A DNA stretch of 64,000 nucleotides from the NCBI GenBank assembly GCA_026874595.1, contig CM049311.1:60576453-60640452 (forward strand), in the 5' to 3' direction. The notes below the pieces were generated by a model. It was not told the origin of the DNA, did not search any database, and worked only from the letters and a program-made list of their open reading frames with translations. Positions 53,401 to 64,000 of the stretch are shown piece by piece; position 1 is the stretch's first letter, and every line of letters begins with the position of its first letter. Made by a program: the position numbers and the translations under genes. Source of the stretch: Sipunculus nudus. Taxonomy: Eukaryota > Annelida > Sipuncula > Golfingiida > Sipunculidae.

Positions 53401-54119
53401 TCCAAAGGGAAGGCCCATACTTTGCGTTTGAAAATCCATTTATCTCCACTAGAATGACAGAGTGATCCGATGACAGCCCCGGGAAAACATCGGAATTAAT
53501 AACGTATGGTTTTAGTTCATTTGAAAAAAAAAATAATCAAGTCTTATTTGGAAAATGGGACAATGTAAGTGTATTTGTTACAATTATAGTGTGCTGTGTA
53601 ATATTAGCAAGGTCATAATCTGCTATAAGTCTTCTATTATAAAAAGGTTTGCATTTTCGGCGTGTAATTACCCCCTTGGGCAGTTAAAATCCCCACCTAT
53701 TATAACAGAAAAAGATTCGTAATCTGAGGGCTTAATTTCTGAATTTAATCCAATCTGTTAATTTTCTTCATTTGGCATATTAATTATTAAAATTGCTGTC
53801 CATATAATTCACAATGAATAAGTATATATCTACCTTTAGTACCACATTTCGTTGTTAAACATTTCAATTCTACCCAATTCCAAATCAAGACCATTACCCC
53901 TCGACTGTATGAAAATTAAGAAACCCCGTGCCACTGATTCCGCCATGCAAGCGCAGTGGATTTATCGCAATGCGCTTCTTGAAGAAAACAACTACTTGCA
54001 TTTCCCGCATGTTTTGAAAACCAATTAAGGATTTTCCTTCTTTTCCTATAATCCCTACGTCCTGTGACATTGTGAGAATATAGCTTTATTTTCAGTTCTG
54101 ACAGGTTAAAATTTGCCAT
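50457..54119 (-). pseudogene. LINE ORF2: APE endonuclease, reverse transcriptase, Cys motif (decayed)
   Basis: The frame starts with ATG at 54119: KLYSHNVTGRRDYRKRRK, then CFLQEAHC, the first endonuclease motifs. VIIGGDFNCP (near 53680-53705) and SDHSVILVEI (near 53455-53480) complete the APE-type endonuclease. RT motifs follow: PNGKTSGNDGFPKEFI (near 52790), QAVITL, WRPISLI, then ARQGDP (near 52205-52222) and FADDASYFLKD (near 52060-52095). At the C-terminus is CSYCFTEPETVNHLFC (near 50790-50840), the Cys/His motif seen in L1-like ORF2, then a basic tail ending at 50457. The product would nick target DNA and copy RNA in place; here it is disabled. Confidence 0.9.
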
Positions 54120-54261
54120 TTAGTAACATAATCCTTCTGTAACATTTGATCCATGACAAACTCGAACATGACACTTTTGTGTTTTATACAGCAAATTCCC
54201 ATTGAATATTGTAGCAGCTCAGAATAAAACAGAGGCATTACAAACATATGGACAGATAATT

Positions 54262-55338
54262 GTTTCCGCCAAAACAGAGTTTTGCGGATACTATGTTTTT
54301 AGTTGGAAGCCGCCTCCCCCGCCGCCCTTGCTGCCTTATAGGTTTCCGGAGAACTCCTCCGTAACCAATGGGCAGAATTTTAAAAATTCGGAATTATGAT
54401 CGGGTCACGTGTGAACTGCTGCGCCCTCATTTTTGGTTGATCTCTGACCTTTTTACTCTCTCTAGTGCGTCCATCTGTGCGTCTGTTTTGACACATTAAC
54501 CCACATATCTTCGAACTCGTTTGATCAATAAGGCTAAAAACTTTGCACAAATATAGCCTTTGGATAGCTTTATAACATACATTAAAATTGTGGCGCTACC
54601 TGCAACCATTTATGCACAGTGCCTATCTGTTCATCTGCCTTGGGGTAAAATCACTCATATCTCTGCATTGGTTGGACTTATCCACCTGAAATTTTACATG
54701 TGTATACATCCTGGATAGCTTTCTTGAATTTACGACAGGTGGCGCCACCTATATCTACGTTCAGGCTGCAGACATACAGGCTTATATCTCAAGGCTGGTT
54801 TGACATATCCTTTTGAAATTTTGCATGTGTATAGATTTTACATAGCTCTTTATCATACGCAAAATTGGTGGCGCGACCTTAATCATTTTTGCACATTTTT
54901 GCGTCCGTCTGTTTGTCTGCCGTGGGATAAAATCACTCATATCTCGGCAGTGGTTTGACTTATCTGCCTAAAATTTTGCAGGTTTATACATCTTGGATAG
55001 CTTTCTCGTTTTTTTGGCAGGTGGCACCACCCACATTTATGTTTACGCTGCAGACATCCAGGCTTATATCTCAGGACTGGTATGCTGTATTCTCCTGCAA
55101 TTTTGCATGTGTATAGATCTCTCATAGCTCTTTAGCTCTTCAACTTGGATAGCTTTCTGGATTTTGTGGTATGTGGCGTAACCTACATACACATCTCGGC
55201 TGCAGACACCCATGCTAATATGCAACACACCTCGCTCTATTTCCCCTTGCCACTCAATCCATGCCTCACTTCACCCGTCCAACTCTGACTTCGGCGGATA
55301 CACGTAGTCGCTTGTCGACGACCCGTATTCTTGTTGAA
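54262..55338 (-). mobile_element. GGTGGCGCCACC-family element, copy D3, inserted in a LINE
   Basis: Ends are TTTCCGCCAAAACAGAG near 54266 and GGCGGATACACG, then GACCCGTATTCTTGTT near 55292-55335. They mirror the ends of copy D1. At least four core modules carry CAGGTGGCGCCACCTA (54732-54747) or variants at 54590, 54869 and 55019, plus CTCATATCT(C/G)(T/G)GCA and GCATGTGTATA. It separates the LINE ORF1 remnant from ORF2, so it probably inserted after the LINE. Confidence 0.8.
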
Positions 55339-55563
55339 AATAAAGTGAAATTCATACAGTCGGGCGCTTCAAGTATAATACCGCGGGGAATTCACTCCGC
55401 TTCCCACTCATCTCAAAAGCAAAATCATACACACAGCGTTTAAAGTCATGGTCTAATTCCGTCTGTATGGATCGTGGCCCCGGTCAAGCCTTGGATTGTT
55501 CATGCCATGTCGGGAGGTCTCCGCGTGGACCAGGTGTTTCTTTGGACTGTTCTTGTAATTTAA

Positions 55564-55860
55564 TCACTCGAGGGACCGTATAAACGCGAGCCATCCCTTT
55601 TGGCGCATTTCTTTCATTACTGGGATTAACTTCTTATGAATGCCTCTTGTGTGTGGGTGTACGTCGTCAGTAAAATATATGTTGTTTCCCTTTTCTCTAA
55701 ATACAGACACTGACACCTTTAGTATAGAATCTCTGTCATTACGGTTTTTGCAGGTGACATTAATAGGTCTCGCTCGTTTAGGGCTTATCTGTTTGACCAT
55801 CGGACCTGCCAGACCTGTGCGCTTAATGTATCTCTTGAACTGGATTCATTCTTATTTCTG
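55564..55860 (-). pseudogene. LINE ORF1 C-terminal domain (Transposase_22/L1ORF1p-like)
   Basis: The frame from the ATG at 55800 reads KRARPINVTCKNRNDRDSIL, a central charged stretch, then TRGIHKKLIPVMKEMRQKG and WLAFIRS. This resembles the C-terminal RNA-binding domain of L1 ORF1 proteins (pattern RPRxIxVxFxxxxDRxxIL, then RxxxLxPxMKxARxxGxxAxxxxD). The frame upstream (RYIKRTGLAGP) also fits, but stops cut it further up. Its position just 5' of ORF2 supports the assignment. Confidence 0.7.
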
Positions 55861-56531
55861 TGGCCAGGAAATGATTTACACATTCAAGACAGTCTGATCA
55901 CTTTGGCACTTATATATATTCTTTTGTAATGTTGTAAAATACATTTGACAGTTTGAATATTTGTGCCTTTATCTCATGACTGAGCCTTTACTTGGGATGA
56001 ATACAAGAAAATATTAAAGTGTTGGGCATTTTGCTCACTTATCTTGTTCATCTCTATTTGATATCATAAAGATATTATTTATATATCCAAGTCTATATTT
56101 CATTTATAAATCAGCTATTAATTAGTGCTCAGGTTATTCTCATCATTTACTATTAAGACTTCTATCTTCCTTTCCCTTATATAGATTTTTTTTATTTATT
56201 TAATTTATAAATTTAATTAATACCTCCGCCGGGATGTAATCTGTATATTTTGGCGTTGGCAGGCTTGTCTGTTAGCAACTTTACTCAAAGGGGCATAAAG
56301 GGACTTTGGTGAAATTTTGTTGAGGCTCAGGAAAAATCCTCCAAAACATTTTGAAGGTTACCTGGATAACCATAATATCTTATTTAAAGCAGGAGTGTTA
56401 TTTCCGTTTTCCCTAAAACATTTGATTATGTGTGTTATTTTTTCTAGTTTTTTTTTCAAGATTCATTTTCTAGTATGTTAAATGGTTATTTTCAGTTCAC
56501 GCTTTGATTCCGCGAAATAGGAAAGTATATA

Positions 56532-57577
56532 CAGTAGAACGCCTGCTAACGGCCACGCCTCAATAACGGCCAATACGTCTATAACGGTCAGATTTTCCGG
56601 TCCCGAATTTTCGACCGTTATATTTCATAATCATATTGTTGTCAATTACGGTCACTCCTCTATTCCGTATTACGGCCAGGTTTCTCGGTCCCGCAGGCCG
56701 GGAAACGCCTCAATTACGGTCAGGGGCAGGTAACCACTCGACCGTGACTGAGTTGTTTGACACGTAGCCAGCGTCGTACTACCCCACTCAGCCTCATGAG
56801 TATGCACAATAGGAAGGTATGTGTTCCCACCTGCGTGTATGTTTGGGAATCAGTCTGGCGAGCCGGATCTTAATCAGGATGTTTGTCATAATCATCGGGT
56901 CCCGATGATTATGTTATCAGAAAAGTTTTAGGCAAACTGTTAATGTCCTTGTGAACACGTACATCAAACGAAAACAGTGCGGAAAACATCGCACAACTTA
57001 CTCATACATGAATAATTAAGAATGCAAAATAGACAATGTTACATGCATGACATGTTACGCATGTTCTGTCCTTATCACTTTGACCATTATGGCTACCAAG
57101 AATTTGGAATTTGCCTATCAAGATGAAATTGTTAACTCGAAAGTGTGTAACAAACAGTCTTCCATAACTGCTTTCTTTAACCAGAAGTTAAGAGTGTATT
57201 CTGTAAACGTTCTGCTGATACTTCCATGCTATTGGTATGCTTTATGGATACAAAGAGCTTCTCAACATTTGTACAAATATTATGGATATACAATATGTTT
57301 GTAATTTAATTACAAACACTGTCTTTGTATATATTGTTGGTGATTGTTATAAATAGGGTTTACGTGATTGTGAATATTAAATTTTTGTATTGATAACAGT
57401 AATTATACTAATACCCTGTATATACGTTTATTTTGTTGATTGTAAAATAGATTTGAACTAGGTTTCGTGTTACATTTTAACCCCCCTATCCTGGTCAAGT
57501 CCGGTATTACGGCCACTCCTGTATTACGGCCACTTTCATCCAGTCCCGATGGTGACCGTAATACAGGCGTTCTACTG
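56532..57577 (+). mobile_element. pogo/Tigger-like DNA transposon, internally deleted
   Basis: The TIRs start CAGTAGAACGCCTG at both ends, the signature of the pogo/Tigger group, and the element is flanked by TA (56530-56531 and 57578-57579). Near both ends are repeated (A/T)TAACGGCCA or ATTACGGCCAC blocks. The only transposase trace is near 57100-57190, a C-terminal tail. The rest of the roughly 500-residue transposase is missing. Confidence 0.88.
57090..57190 (+). pseudogene. pogo/Tigger transposase C-terminal tail with PCNA-binding-like box
   Basis: The frame includes YQDEIVNSKVCNKQSSITAF then FNQK. QSSITAFF (57155-57178) fits the PIP-box pattern QxxI/LxxFF, and a box of this kind is known at the C-terminus of pogo-family transposases. 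The frame reads on past it without the expected stop, and there is no upstream catalytic DDE/D part. Confidence 0.55.
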
Positions 57578-57907
57578 TAATAGAATTCTCAAAATATAAA
57601 TAAACAGAATATGAATTTTATGACATCAAGGTTTGTTTAAACTTTGTCCATGCATGATTTTCCACTTTTAAACTTTGTGTCGGAAATATATTATAATTTG
57701 CACACCTGTAAAAGTTTACAACGATTTTATACGATTAAAAATACCAGAATTACATGGAGTATAAATGTACAAAAGAAGATTTTGATATTTAGCCCTAAAG
57801 CAAAAAGAACAGGGTAGTTTGACTTCTTCAAAAAAGCATGGTCAGATGGAGATGAATTCTGGCATGTATAAAGTGATTAGTTACATAAATTTTCAAAACA
57901 CAGCCTT

Positions 57908-57967
<60 letters not shown>
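57578..57967. other. No gene seen; (TA)n at 57917-57965
   Basis: AT-rich flank ending in a TA microsatellite that touches the inverted repeat. Confidence 0.7.
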
Positions 57968-57971
<4 letters not shown>

Positions 57972-58067
57972 ACTCTGAAGAAAAACAACACTGTTAATTC
58001 ACAACAGTCTGCGACCCGTGAAAAAGACTGTTGTGAATTAACAGTGTTGTTTTTCTTCAGAGTTATA
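57968..58067. repeat. Perfect inverted repeat, 43-bp arms, 14-bp loop
   Basis: The arms at 57968-58010 and 58025-58067 are exact reverse complements (TATAACTCTGAAGAAAAACA and onward). The loop is GCGACCCGTGAAAA. It lies between two (TA)n tracts (57917-57965 and 58128-58196). Confidence 0.97.
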
Positions 58068-58124
58068 CCGCTCTGGCCTAGTCTGTAGGCCATTGAGCAC
58101 TTTACAACGGAGGGTAACTCTACC

Positions 58125-58127
<3 letters not shown>

Positions 58128-58196
<69 letters not shown>
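58128..58196. repeat. (TA)n microsatellite
   Basis: Pure TA run of about 68 bp. Confidence 0.95.
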
Positions 58197-58198
<2 letters not shown>

Positions 58199-58579
58199 TG
58201 TGGATTTTTTGGGTTTTTTTTTAAATGCGTTGGTAACCTTCATTCATGAAATTAAAAACCCTACGTCCATGCTAGCAAATGGTACTGATTAATAAAACGC
58301 AAAGAAAACGACATGTAGCCCATAAATTTAAAAAAAAATACTTATATTGTGAGGAAAGATATTCTTTCTACCTTTTGGTGAGCAAACAAATCAAGATTTC
58401 ATCAGTGTCGGACTTACAAGTGACCGTGACTGTTTGAAAGTGTGTCTGCACTTACACTGGTATGTGGACTTGCTTTCTCTCATATTATCTCGCTGAAAGT
58501 CGTAGGTAAAGGTCATTTTACCCTGCTAATCTTATTTGTTTGTTCGTGTGGAAGAATTTCATGTTTAAATAAAAAAATA

Positions 58580-59057
58580 AACAAGGGCAACGCAAAGTGA
58601 AGCATTCCCTCGCACATGGCATAATTAGAATGGGCGTATTACACGGAGTGAAAATGAGGAGGGCAGCTCTCTGGCCTTGACCTTTGCTCTTGTGACCTCA
58701 AACTAAATAGGGTTCTTCATCCATTGGTGGGTGAGCCATATGAGCAAGATGACACTGACAGGTGTAGGTCAGACGGTTTGGCCTAAAATGGGTTCACAAG
58801 CTTTTTTTAAGAAGCGGGCCCTGTGGCCGTGACCTTTGACTCCGTGACCTCAAAATCGAAAGGGATTCATCTATGGGTGGGTGAGCCATATGTGCAAGAT
58901 GAAAGGTTTTGGTCAAACGGTTTGGCTTGAAATCGATGCACAAGCCAATGCCGGACGGCAGACGGACAGTCGGACGGCAAGACGGACGCACGCACGCACG
59001 CACGCACGAACAGAGGCGTTACTACATCCCCTTCGCAACTTCGTTGCGAGGGAATAA
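58580..59057 (+). mobile_element. Repeat F, complete copy 1
   Basis: Starts GGGCAACGCAAAGTGAAGCA then TTCCCTCGCAC and ends with a hairpin CGCAACTTCGTTGCG followed by AGGGAATAAC, preceded by a GACGGCAGACGGACAG and (GCAC)n tract. It has two monomers of about 155 bp, each with (C/T)GTGACCTTTG, GTTCTTCATC or GATTCATC, GGTGGGTGAGCCATATG and CAAGATGA. Start and end share inverted GCAACG/CGTTGC and TCCCTCGC/GCGAGGGA. Non-coding. Confidence 0.85.
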
Positions 59058-59944
59058 CAACCGTGCGGCAGAGTTAATCTAGTTAGCCACCTACTGGGTG
59101 GTGAGTTACGGTTAGCTGAGCACAATTATGAGCTGGAGCAAAGTCTAACTGTGGCCTCTTTCCCGGGCCGTGAGTCGAAAGGGGATACCTTCTTAGACTG
59201 GTACTTTCTGGACACGTGGCTGTATTTATTTTCCCTATATAACATCATTAAAACACCTGAAGTTTGGCCCTCTTTTAAATAATTTTCCAAATAAATTCTG
59301 ATTATTTAATATTTTTTTTTTCTAAGAATTTGTTGTTTGTACAGTGAAATGAGGCCTAGAAAATCAGAGTTTGTGTATCTCATTTTGTCACTATCCTGGT
59401 CTGATTGCAGTGAAGCAAAATTACCCCTCCAAGCAGTACAAAATAACCATTTGATTGGCCACATATTAAAATTAATTGCCTGATCCCATATAAATTTTGT
59501 TTGAGATTAGGCTATAGTTTTATAAAAAACAAACAAAAGGTATTTAAAAGCCTCCTGGCACAAAGGCTGGAGCAAACCAGAACAGGCCAAACCATTCACT
59601 ACTCTCCTTCAGGTAACTCCAGGTCATGTAAATAGATAAGACCACATTACCTTCTGAACGAACGACATACCAACACCTAGCGCCGGGACTTGTTCTCATT
59701 AAACTAGTTATACATTCAGACAGGTATGTTTTTATTTAATAGGCACAGGAGGAATTATCCCTGAGAAATCTATCGAGATGTACCCAATTTTTTTCAGCCG
59801 ATATTTTTGTCATAAATTGGTGTCATTGGGCCTGTCGCTTGTACCGGAACTGCGTGAAGCTGACATTTGATTTAAATTTAAATTTTTTTTTATATTCTGC
59901 TAGAAGTGTGCTCATTCATGTATTTAATTGCCCTTCTGTGACAG
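59058..59944. other. No gene seen
   Basis: AT-rich sequence with no supportable gene. It ends in TTGCCCTTCTGTGACAG at 59928-59944, which looks like a splice acceptor ahead of the minisatellite. Confidence 0.5.
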
Positions 59945-59967
59945 GGCTTTTCTTCCACTGGACATGA

Positions 59968-61044
59968 CCGGAGTCCTCACCTCCAGGTTCAAGTCCAGGA
60001 TCTCCGATTCCAGGATGCTCGAGTCCAAGTCCGAGTTCAGGATGCTTGAGTCCAAGTCCGCTTCCCGGATACTCATGTCAAATTCTGATTCCCGGATCTT
60101 CTAGTCCAAGTCCGAGTCCAGGACCCTCGAGTCCAAGTCCAATTCCTGGGCCCTCTATTCCAAGTCCGAGTCCCGGATCCTCGAGTCCAAGTCCGAGTCC
60201 AGGATGCTCGAGTCCAAGTCCAATTCCTGGGCCCTCTATTCCAAGTCCGAGTCCCGGATCCTCGAGTCCAAGTCCGAGTCCAGGATGCTCGAGTCCAAGT
60301 CCAATTCCTGGACCCTCTATTCCAAGTCCGAGTCCCGGATCCTCGAGTCCAAGTCCGAGTCCAGGATGCTCGAGTCCAAGTCTGAGTCCAGGATGCTCGA
60401 GTCCAAGTCCGAGTCCAGGATGCTCGAGTCCAAGTCCGAGTCCAGGATGCTCGAGTCCAAGTCCGTGTCCCGAATCTTCGAGTCCAAGTCCGTGTCCAGG
60501 ATCCTCGAGTCCAAGTCCGAATCCAGGATGCTCAAGTCCAAGTCTGAGTCCAGGATGCTCGAGTCCAAGTCCGAGTTCAGGATGCTTGAGTCCAAGTCCG
60601 AGTCCCGGATCCCCGAGTCCAAGTCTGAGTCCCGGATCCTTGAGTTCAAGTCCGTATCCAGGATGCTCGAGTCCAGGTCCGAGTCCCGGATCCTCTAGTC
60701 CAAGTCCGAGTCCAGGACGCTTGAGTCCAAGTCCGAGTCCCGAATCTTCGAGTCCAAGTCCGTATCCAGGATGCTTGAGTCCAAGTCCTAGTACCGGATC
60801 CTCTAGTCCAAGTCCGAGTCCAGGGCGCTTGAGTCCAAGTCCGAGTCCCGAATCTTCGAGTCCAAGTCCGTATCCAGGATGCTTGAGTCCAAGTCCGAAT
60901 CCAGGATGCTCGAGTCCAAGTCCGAGTACCGGATCCTGTAGTCCAAGTCCGAGTTTAGGACGCTCGAGTCCAAGTCTAATTGACTCAAGTCCAGACTCTA
61001 GTCCTCCATCCCTGGCGACAGTGGTTGTGTGTCACTACCAATAA
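59968..61044 (+). repeat. 30-bp minisatellite with long Ser-Pro-Gly frame
   Basis: About 35 units of a 30-bp repeat. In one frame they read as a ten-residue unit, [10 protein letters not shown] and variants, open from 59968 (just after a TGA at 59965) to a TAA at 61042. This frame has no ATG at its start; the nearest start-like codon is a TTG at 60046. A second forward frame (LESKSESRM units) and a minus frame (DSDLDSSIL units) are also open for long stretches, as expected when the period is divisible by three. Several changes are silent in the Ser-Pro frame (CCA/CCC/CCT, TCG/TCT, GGA/GGG), which hints at coding, but it is not proof. It could be an internal exon of a secreted or matrix-like protein, or only a minisatellite. 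Confidence 0.6.
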
Positions 61045-62210
61045 TTATAAGATACATGTATTTGACCAGACACACGACAATTACTCCATATCTGTTTTAT
61101 ACCTCTGCAGCTATTGCATATATCCGAGTTACGTCAAGGCTGTACGTGTTTGCTTCATATATAGTTTGATAAAACTTGATGTTTTATCATTTAGAGCACA
61201 ATACAAGGTCCATTTCAATAAAGCATCTGGTTTTGTTATTAACAGGGTAAAAGTACCACACTAGTGGACAATACAGTTAACACTGTTAATTATTACAATA
61301 TATGTCTGGATTTTATCAATGGTATTCTCGGGCATTCTTATTCTGTGACCAGCGTACAGGGTCAGGTTCGACCAATGGATTCGGACCTGTTGACCAGAAT
61401 ATACATAAAAAATTAAAGGCAGAAATACGTGAGTAGTATAATTCTTAATTGGCAGGTGACGTCACCTCCTTTATATGGCCACATTTAACTATCTTGAAGC
61501 ATGGTTACTGTGAAAACCCATGCTACACATGCGTGCTGACTGTCTGAATGTTGACTATTCTGATATCGGATTGTTATCTTTAAGCATGCAGAAGACGTCA
61601 GTGTGGGTTTGTTCCCTTACAAATAATTATTATTTTGTTTCTTATTGGTAAATGCTTAAAAAAAGAAGAAACATAACAACACACGCGGACCCGAAAGCAC
61701 TATTGTTTCATCGATTCTACATGCCGACTGTACAGAACGACCTTGACCTCCCAAATTTTCATTGCTTCTGCGCTTCTGGTCGTTCACAAGAAAAAACAGA
61801 CCATGAGATTGTTCCGTGGAGTGTCATCTGTCCGCGGTCTTCACGCAATTGTCTGCTTGAGAAAGAAACAAATCAATAACACGAACGAGACAAATTTAAT
61901 TTGCACAGAAAATCTGTCGACTCCGACACATCTTTGTTGTGTGTGTGCCGAATTAAAGATTTTCTTTTTCTAAAGAGATTGGCCATCAGTATAACACCCA
62001 CACCCACACTATATTCGTGCGTGTGAAAATATTTATCAGAATAAATTATCAGCTGTTTCAACATAATATTCAAATGGAAGGCATCCTTCTTATATAACTG
62101 CTTTTGTGAGAAGTTAAAGCAAGCGTAGTGTTTTTTTTTCTTTAAATTTCCATTAAAAATATATAAAAAATTATCTATATGAAAAATAAATGTTTCTATC
62201 AGATTCACAA
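61045..62210. other. No gene recognised; CRE-like palindrome
   Basis: Mostly AT-rich. AGGTGACGTCACCT at 61454-61467 is a 14-bp palindrome containing the full CRE TGACGTCA. A less AT-rich part at 61660-61870 has short unrecognised frames. Confidence 0.4.
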
Positions 62211-62602
62211 GGGTTGTAACAATACATTATCTCACGATACATTGCTCACCATACGATTCTTATAAGTAGTATCAGGGTTCATATTCTAAGCCATTGCTCT
62301 TCTTTGTTCAAGTTTACCACATTCTCTGAAGTTCACAATAAAACAGTCACTCCCTTTGGTCAGATAGTGCAGTTCAGATGCCAATCAGATGCCGATCAAC
62401 TGGTCTCTAGCTAATGCTGTTTCGCCTTACATGCGCTGGGCCGCCGATAACCAGTGAATCCAGAAGGTTTCTATAATTGAATGTCGGACTTTCTGGTGGA
62501 TAGTCATATTTCAACAACGTATATCGATACAGGGACGTCCCACGATACCGATACGATATTTGGCTTTGTATTGTGATGTATTGTGATGAATCGTTACAAC
62601 CC
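62211..62602. mobile_element. MITE with GGGTTGTAAC ends
   Basis: GGGTTGTAACAATACAT at the left mirrors the right end, which read inward is GGGTTGTAACGATTCATCAC. Near both ends are ACGATAC-type motifs. The 392-bp length and lack of coding fit a non-autonomous hAT-like MITE. No matching target duplication was seen (ATTCACAA versus AAATATAT). Confidence 0.65.
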
Positions 62603-64000
62603 AAATATATGTTGTATGAAACTGTCGTTATCTTTTATTCACACTAATACCACACAATACATAAAGTGAGAGTTGTCACAGGTTCCAAAAAGGATGAGCA
62701 CTGGTATTCCATAACATAATTACATGTGTATATAAGTCAAAATAACATTACTCCTGTTACGACAACAATCATTTGTGCATGTATATAAAACATATTTCTG
62801 AATATAAATATTGAAAATTTGAAAATAGATCTAGAAACATTTGGTTTGGATAATGTCTACGCTCAGAATAATCTGCTGTTTTATATTTCAAAACAGTTTC
62901 ATTCAAAAGAGTGTCTACACTATTTATTTGTTATCAGACGTCAGTTTCCATTTGGTTTGTGTGAAACAAATTTCTTTTTATCCAGGCTATTGTTATTGCT
63001 TTATCTTGATTATTTATCAAATTATGTTCATACTGCCTATTTAAGATGGTTATTGTCTATCGCTATGAAATTTCATAAACGCATGTTTATCATTCTCTCT
63101 TTATATGTTTGTGTGTGTGTGTCTTGTGACTTACAATGTGACTTGAGTACTGATAGTGACTTAGTGTAGTGCTTATATATGGTCAAGGGTGCATGGTTTG
63201 TAGAAGGATGTACTTTATTCTCATTAAGGCTTCAGCAAACCATGGCCATTTGGTCATTAATGGAATCATATTAATGTTATTTTCCATGTGAACAGCAAGA
63301 AAAGAGAAGATAATCAAGATGTATCGATGTACTTCCTTTGTTTTGTATTTGGGGTTTTCTGATTTATAAACAACTAGCTTCTCATACCGGTTCAATATTG
63401 GCCTTGGAAGACTAGTATCACCCCAAATACGACAGGTATAGTGCTATCATATAACGAAGACTTGTAAACCTATTTTAATATCATTAAATAACACAAAACA
63501 CCCGTTAGAGGAGAACGTCTTACTGCAAAGGCCACAGAAATAAATAGGTAAAACATTCCCACACATAATTTGTAAATTTATAAGCAACAGAAAAGACGAA
63601 TGTTAATTTCAAATCCTACTTAATACACATTTTATAAATATTATAAAATTATGTTTGTTGATGCTCTCCGAAGAACTTAACATTTTGTGATGTCGGACTC
63701 TATATACTATGAGAGTACCTCAGGCCCTGATTCAAAGTAACAAACTGCTCCCGCCTTGAAGTATAATCGTAGTTACCGCCAGGTGGCGCTTCAATCGCCC
63801 CTTGGGAAAAATGAAGTGAAATAACTCGGGATGTAGGTGAAAATATGGGAAGTGACCCGTCACAGGACACACTATGCGTCATTCCCAACAGTTCAAGTTA
63901 AAAAAGTCCATACGCGTGAAGTAGCCACAGATGAGATCCATGACTAAATTCTCCTGTTATATTTATAATACAGATTATAGTAGGCCTATACAGATTTTAT
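62603..64000. other. No gene seen
   Basis: AT-rich, with a short TG run near 63108-63121. A frame on the minus strand at 63700-63888 crosses a GCGCCACCTGGCGG inverted motif (63774-63790) but is not recognisable. Confidence 0.5.

Larger units (their letters stand above)
50457..55860 (-). mobile_element. L1-like LINE copy 1, ORF1 remnant plus ORF2, interrupted
   Basis: Minus-strand retrotransposon running from an ORF1-like C-terminal domain (about 55860-55564) to ORF2 (54119-50457). A GGTGGCGCCACC-family element (54262-55338) lies between them. The parts keep the order ORF1, endonuclease, RT and Cys motif expected of an L1-type LINE, but every section has stops or frameshifts. No poly(A) tail is obvious; a TA microsatellite lies beyond the 3' end. 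Confidence 0.85.

Noticed and set aside
57893-58093. Short frames across the inverted repeat and TA tracts
   Set aside because: Ile-Tyr runs are the translation of (TA)n, and the same peptide appears on both strands because of the palindrome.
60204-60698. Frame of LESKSESRM repeats, and the minus frame of DSDLDSSIL repeats
   Set aside because: These are alternative readings of the same 30-bp minisatellite. At most one frame can be real, and the Ser-Pro frame is longer.
62819-63169. Plus-strand 116-codon hydrophobic frame
   Set aside because: The composition follows the local AT-richness and a TG run; no signal peptide context or family match.

Overview
The window looks like AT-rich animal nuclear DNA, most likely from a marine invertebrate and probably a bivalve mollusc. 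The evidence is intron-split genes with GT/AG junctions, many (TA)n microsatellites, dispersed non-autonomous transposons and a decayed L1-like LINE. No bacterial or viral operon, rRNA gene or CRISPR array is visible. The species cannot be fixed from sequence alone.

The only cellular gene I can assemble with confidence is the 5' part of a PX-PH type phospholipase D (PLD1/2 family) on the minus strand. Exons at 7356-7509, 4750-4878, 4412-4487, 3445-3510, 2807-2970 and 869-1021 join in perfect codon phase and encode the PX domain and the start of the PH domain. The catalytic HKD half lies beyond position 1. A good ATG exon at 39970-40126 also joins in phase and is the likely exon 1, which makes intron 1 about 32.5 kb and puts most of the window inside this gene.

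The rest is mobile and repetitive DNA. Layout: 1-868, a 60-bp tandem array made from the last exon's own 5' splice site; 5117-6900, 43822-46752 and 36230-37684, three members of a modular element with shared ends and different tandem-repeat cores; 12008-12560, 24838-25271 and 54262-55338, a second family carrying a GGTGGCGCCACC palindrome; 16508-18031, an element with 190-bp terminal inverted repeats (TIRs); 27600-28380, a two-unit repeat; 30148-32180 and 34757-38203, copies of one repeat, each split by a hAT-like insertion with an 8-bp target duplication; 32627-33630, an element with imperfect hAT-like ends; 48340-50095 and 50457-55860, two L1-like LINE copies on the minus strand; 56532-57577, a pogo/Tigger-like element; 57968-58067, a perfect 43-bp inverted repeat; 59968-61044, a 30-bp minisatellite open in several frames; 62211-62602, a MITE (miniature inverted-repeat transposable element).

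I found no clear new defence or enzymatic system. The most unusual observation is the multiplication of a live splice donor next to the PLD exon.
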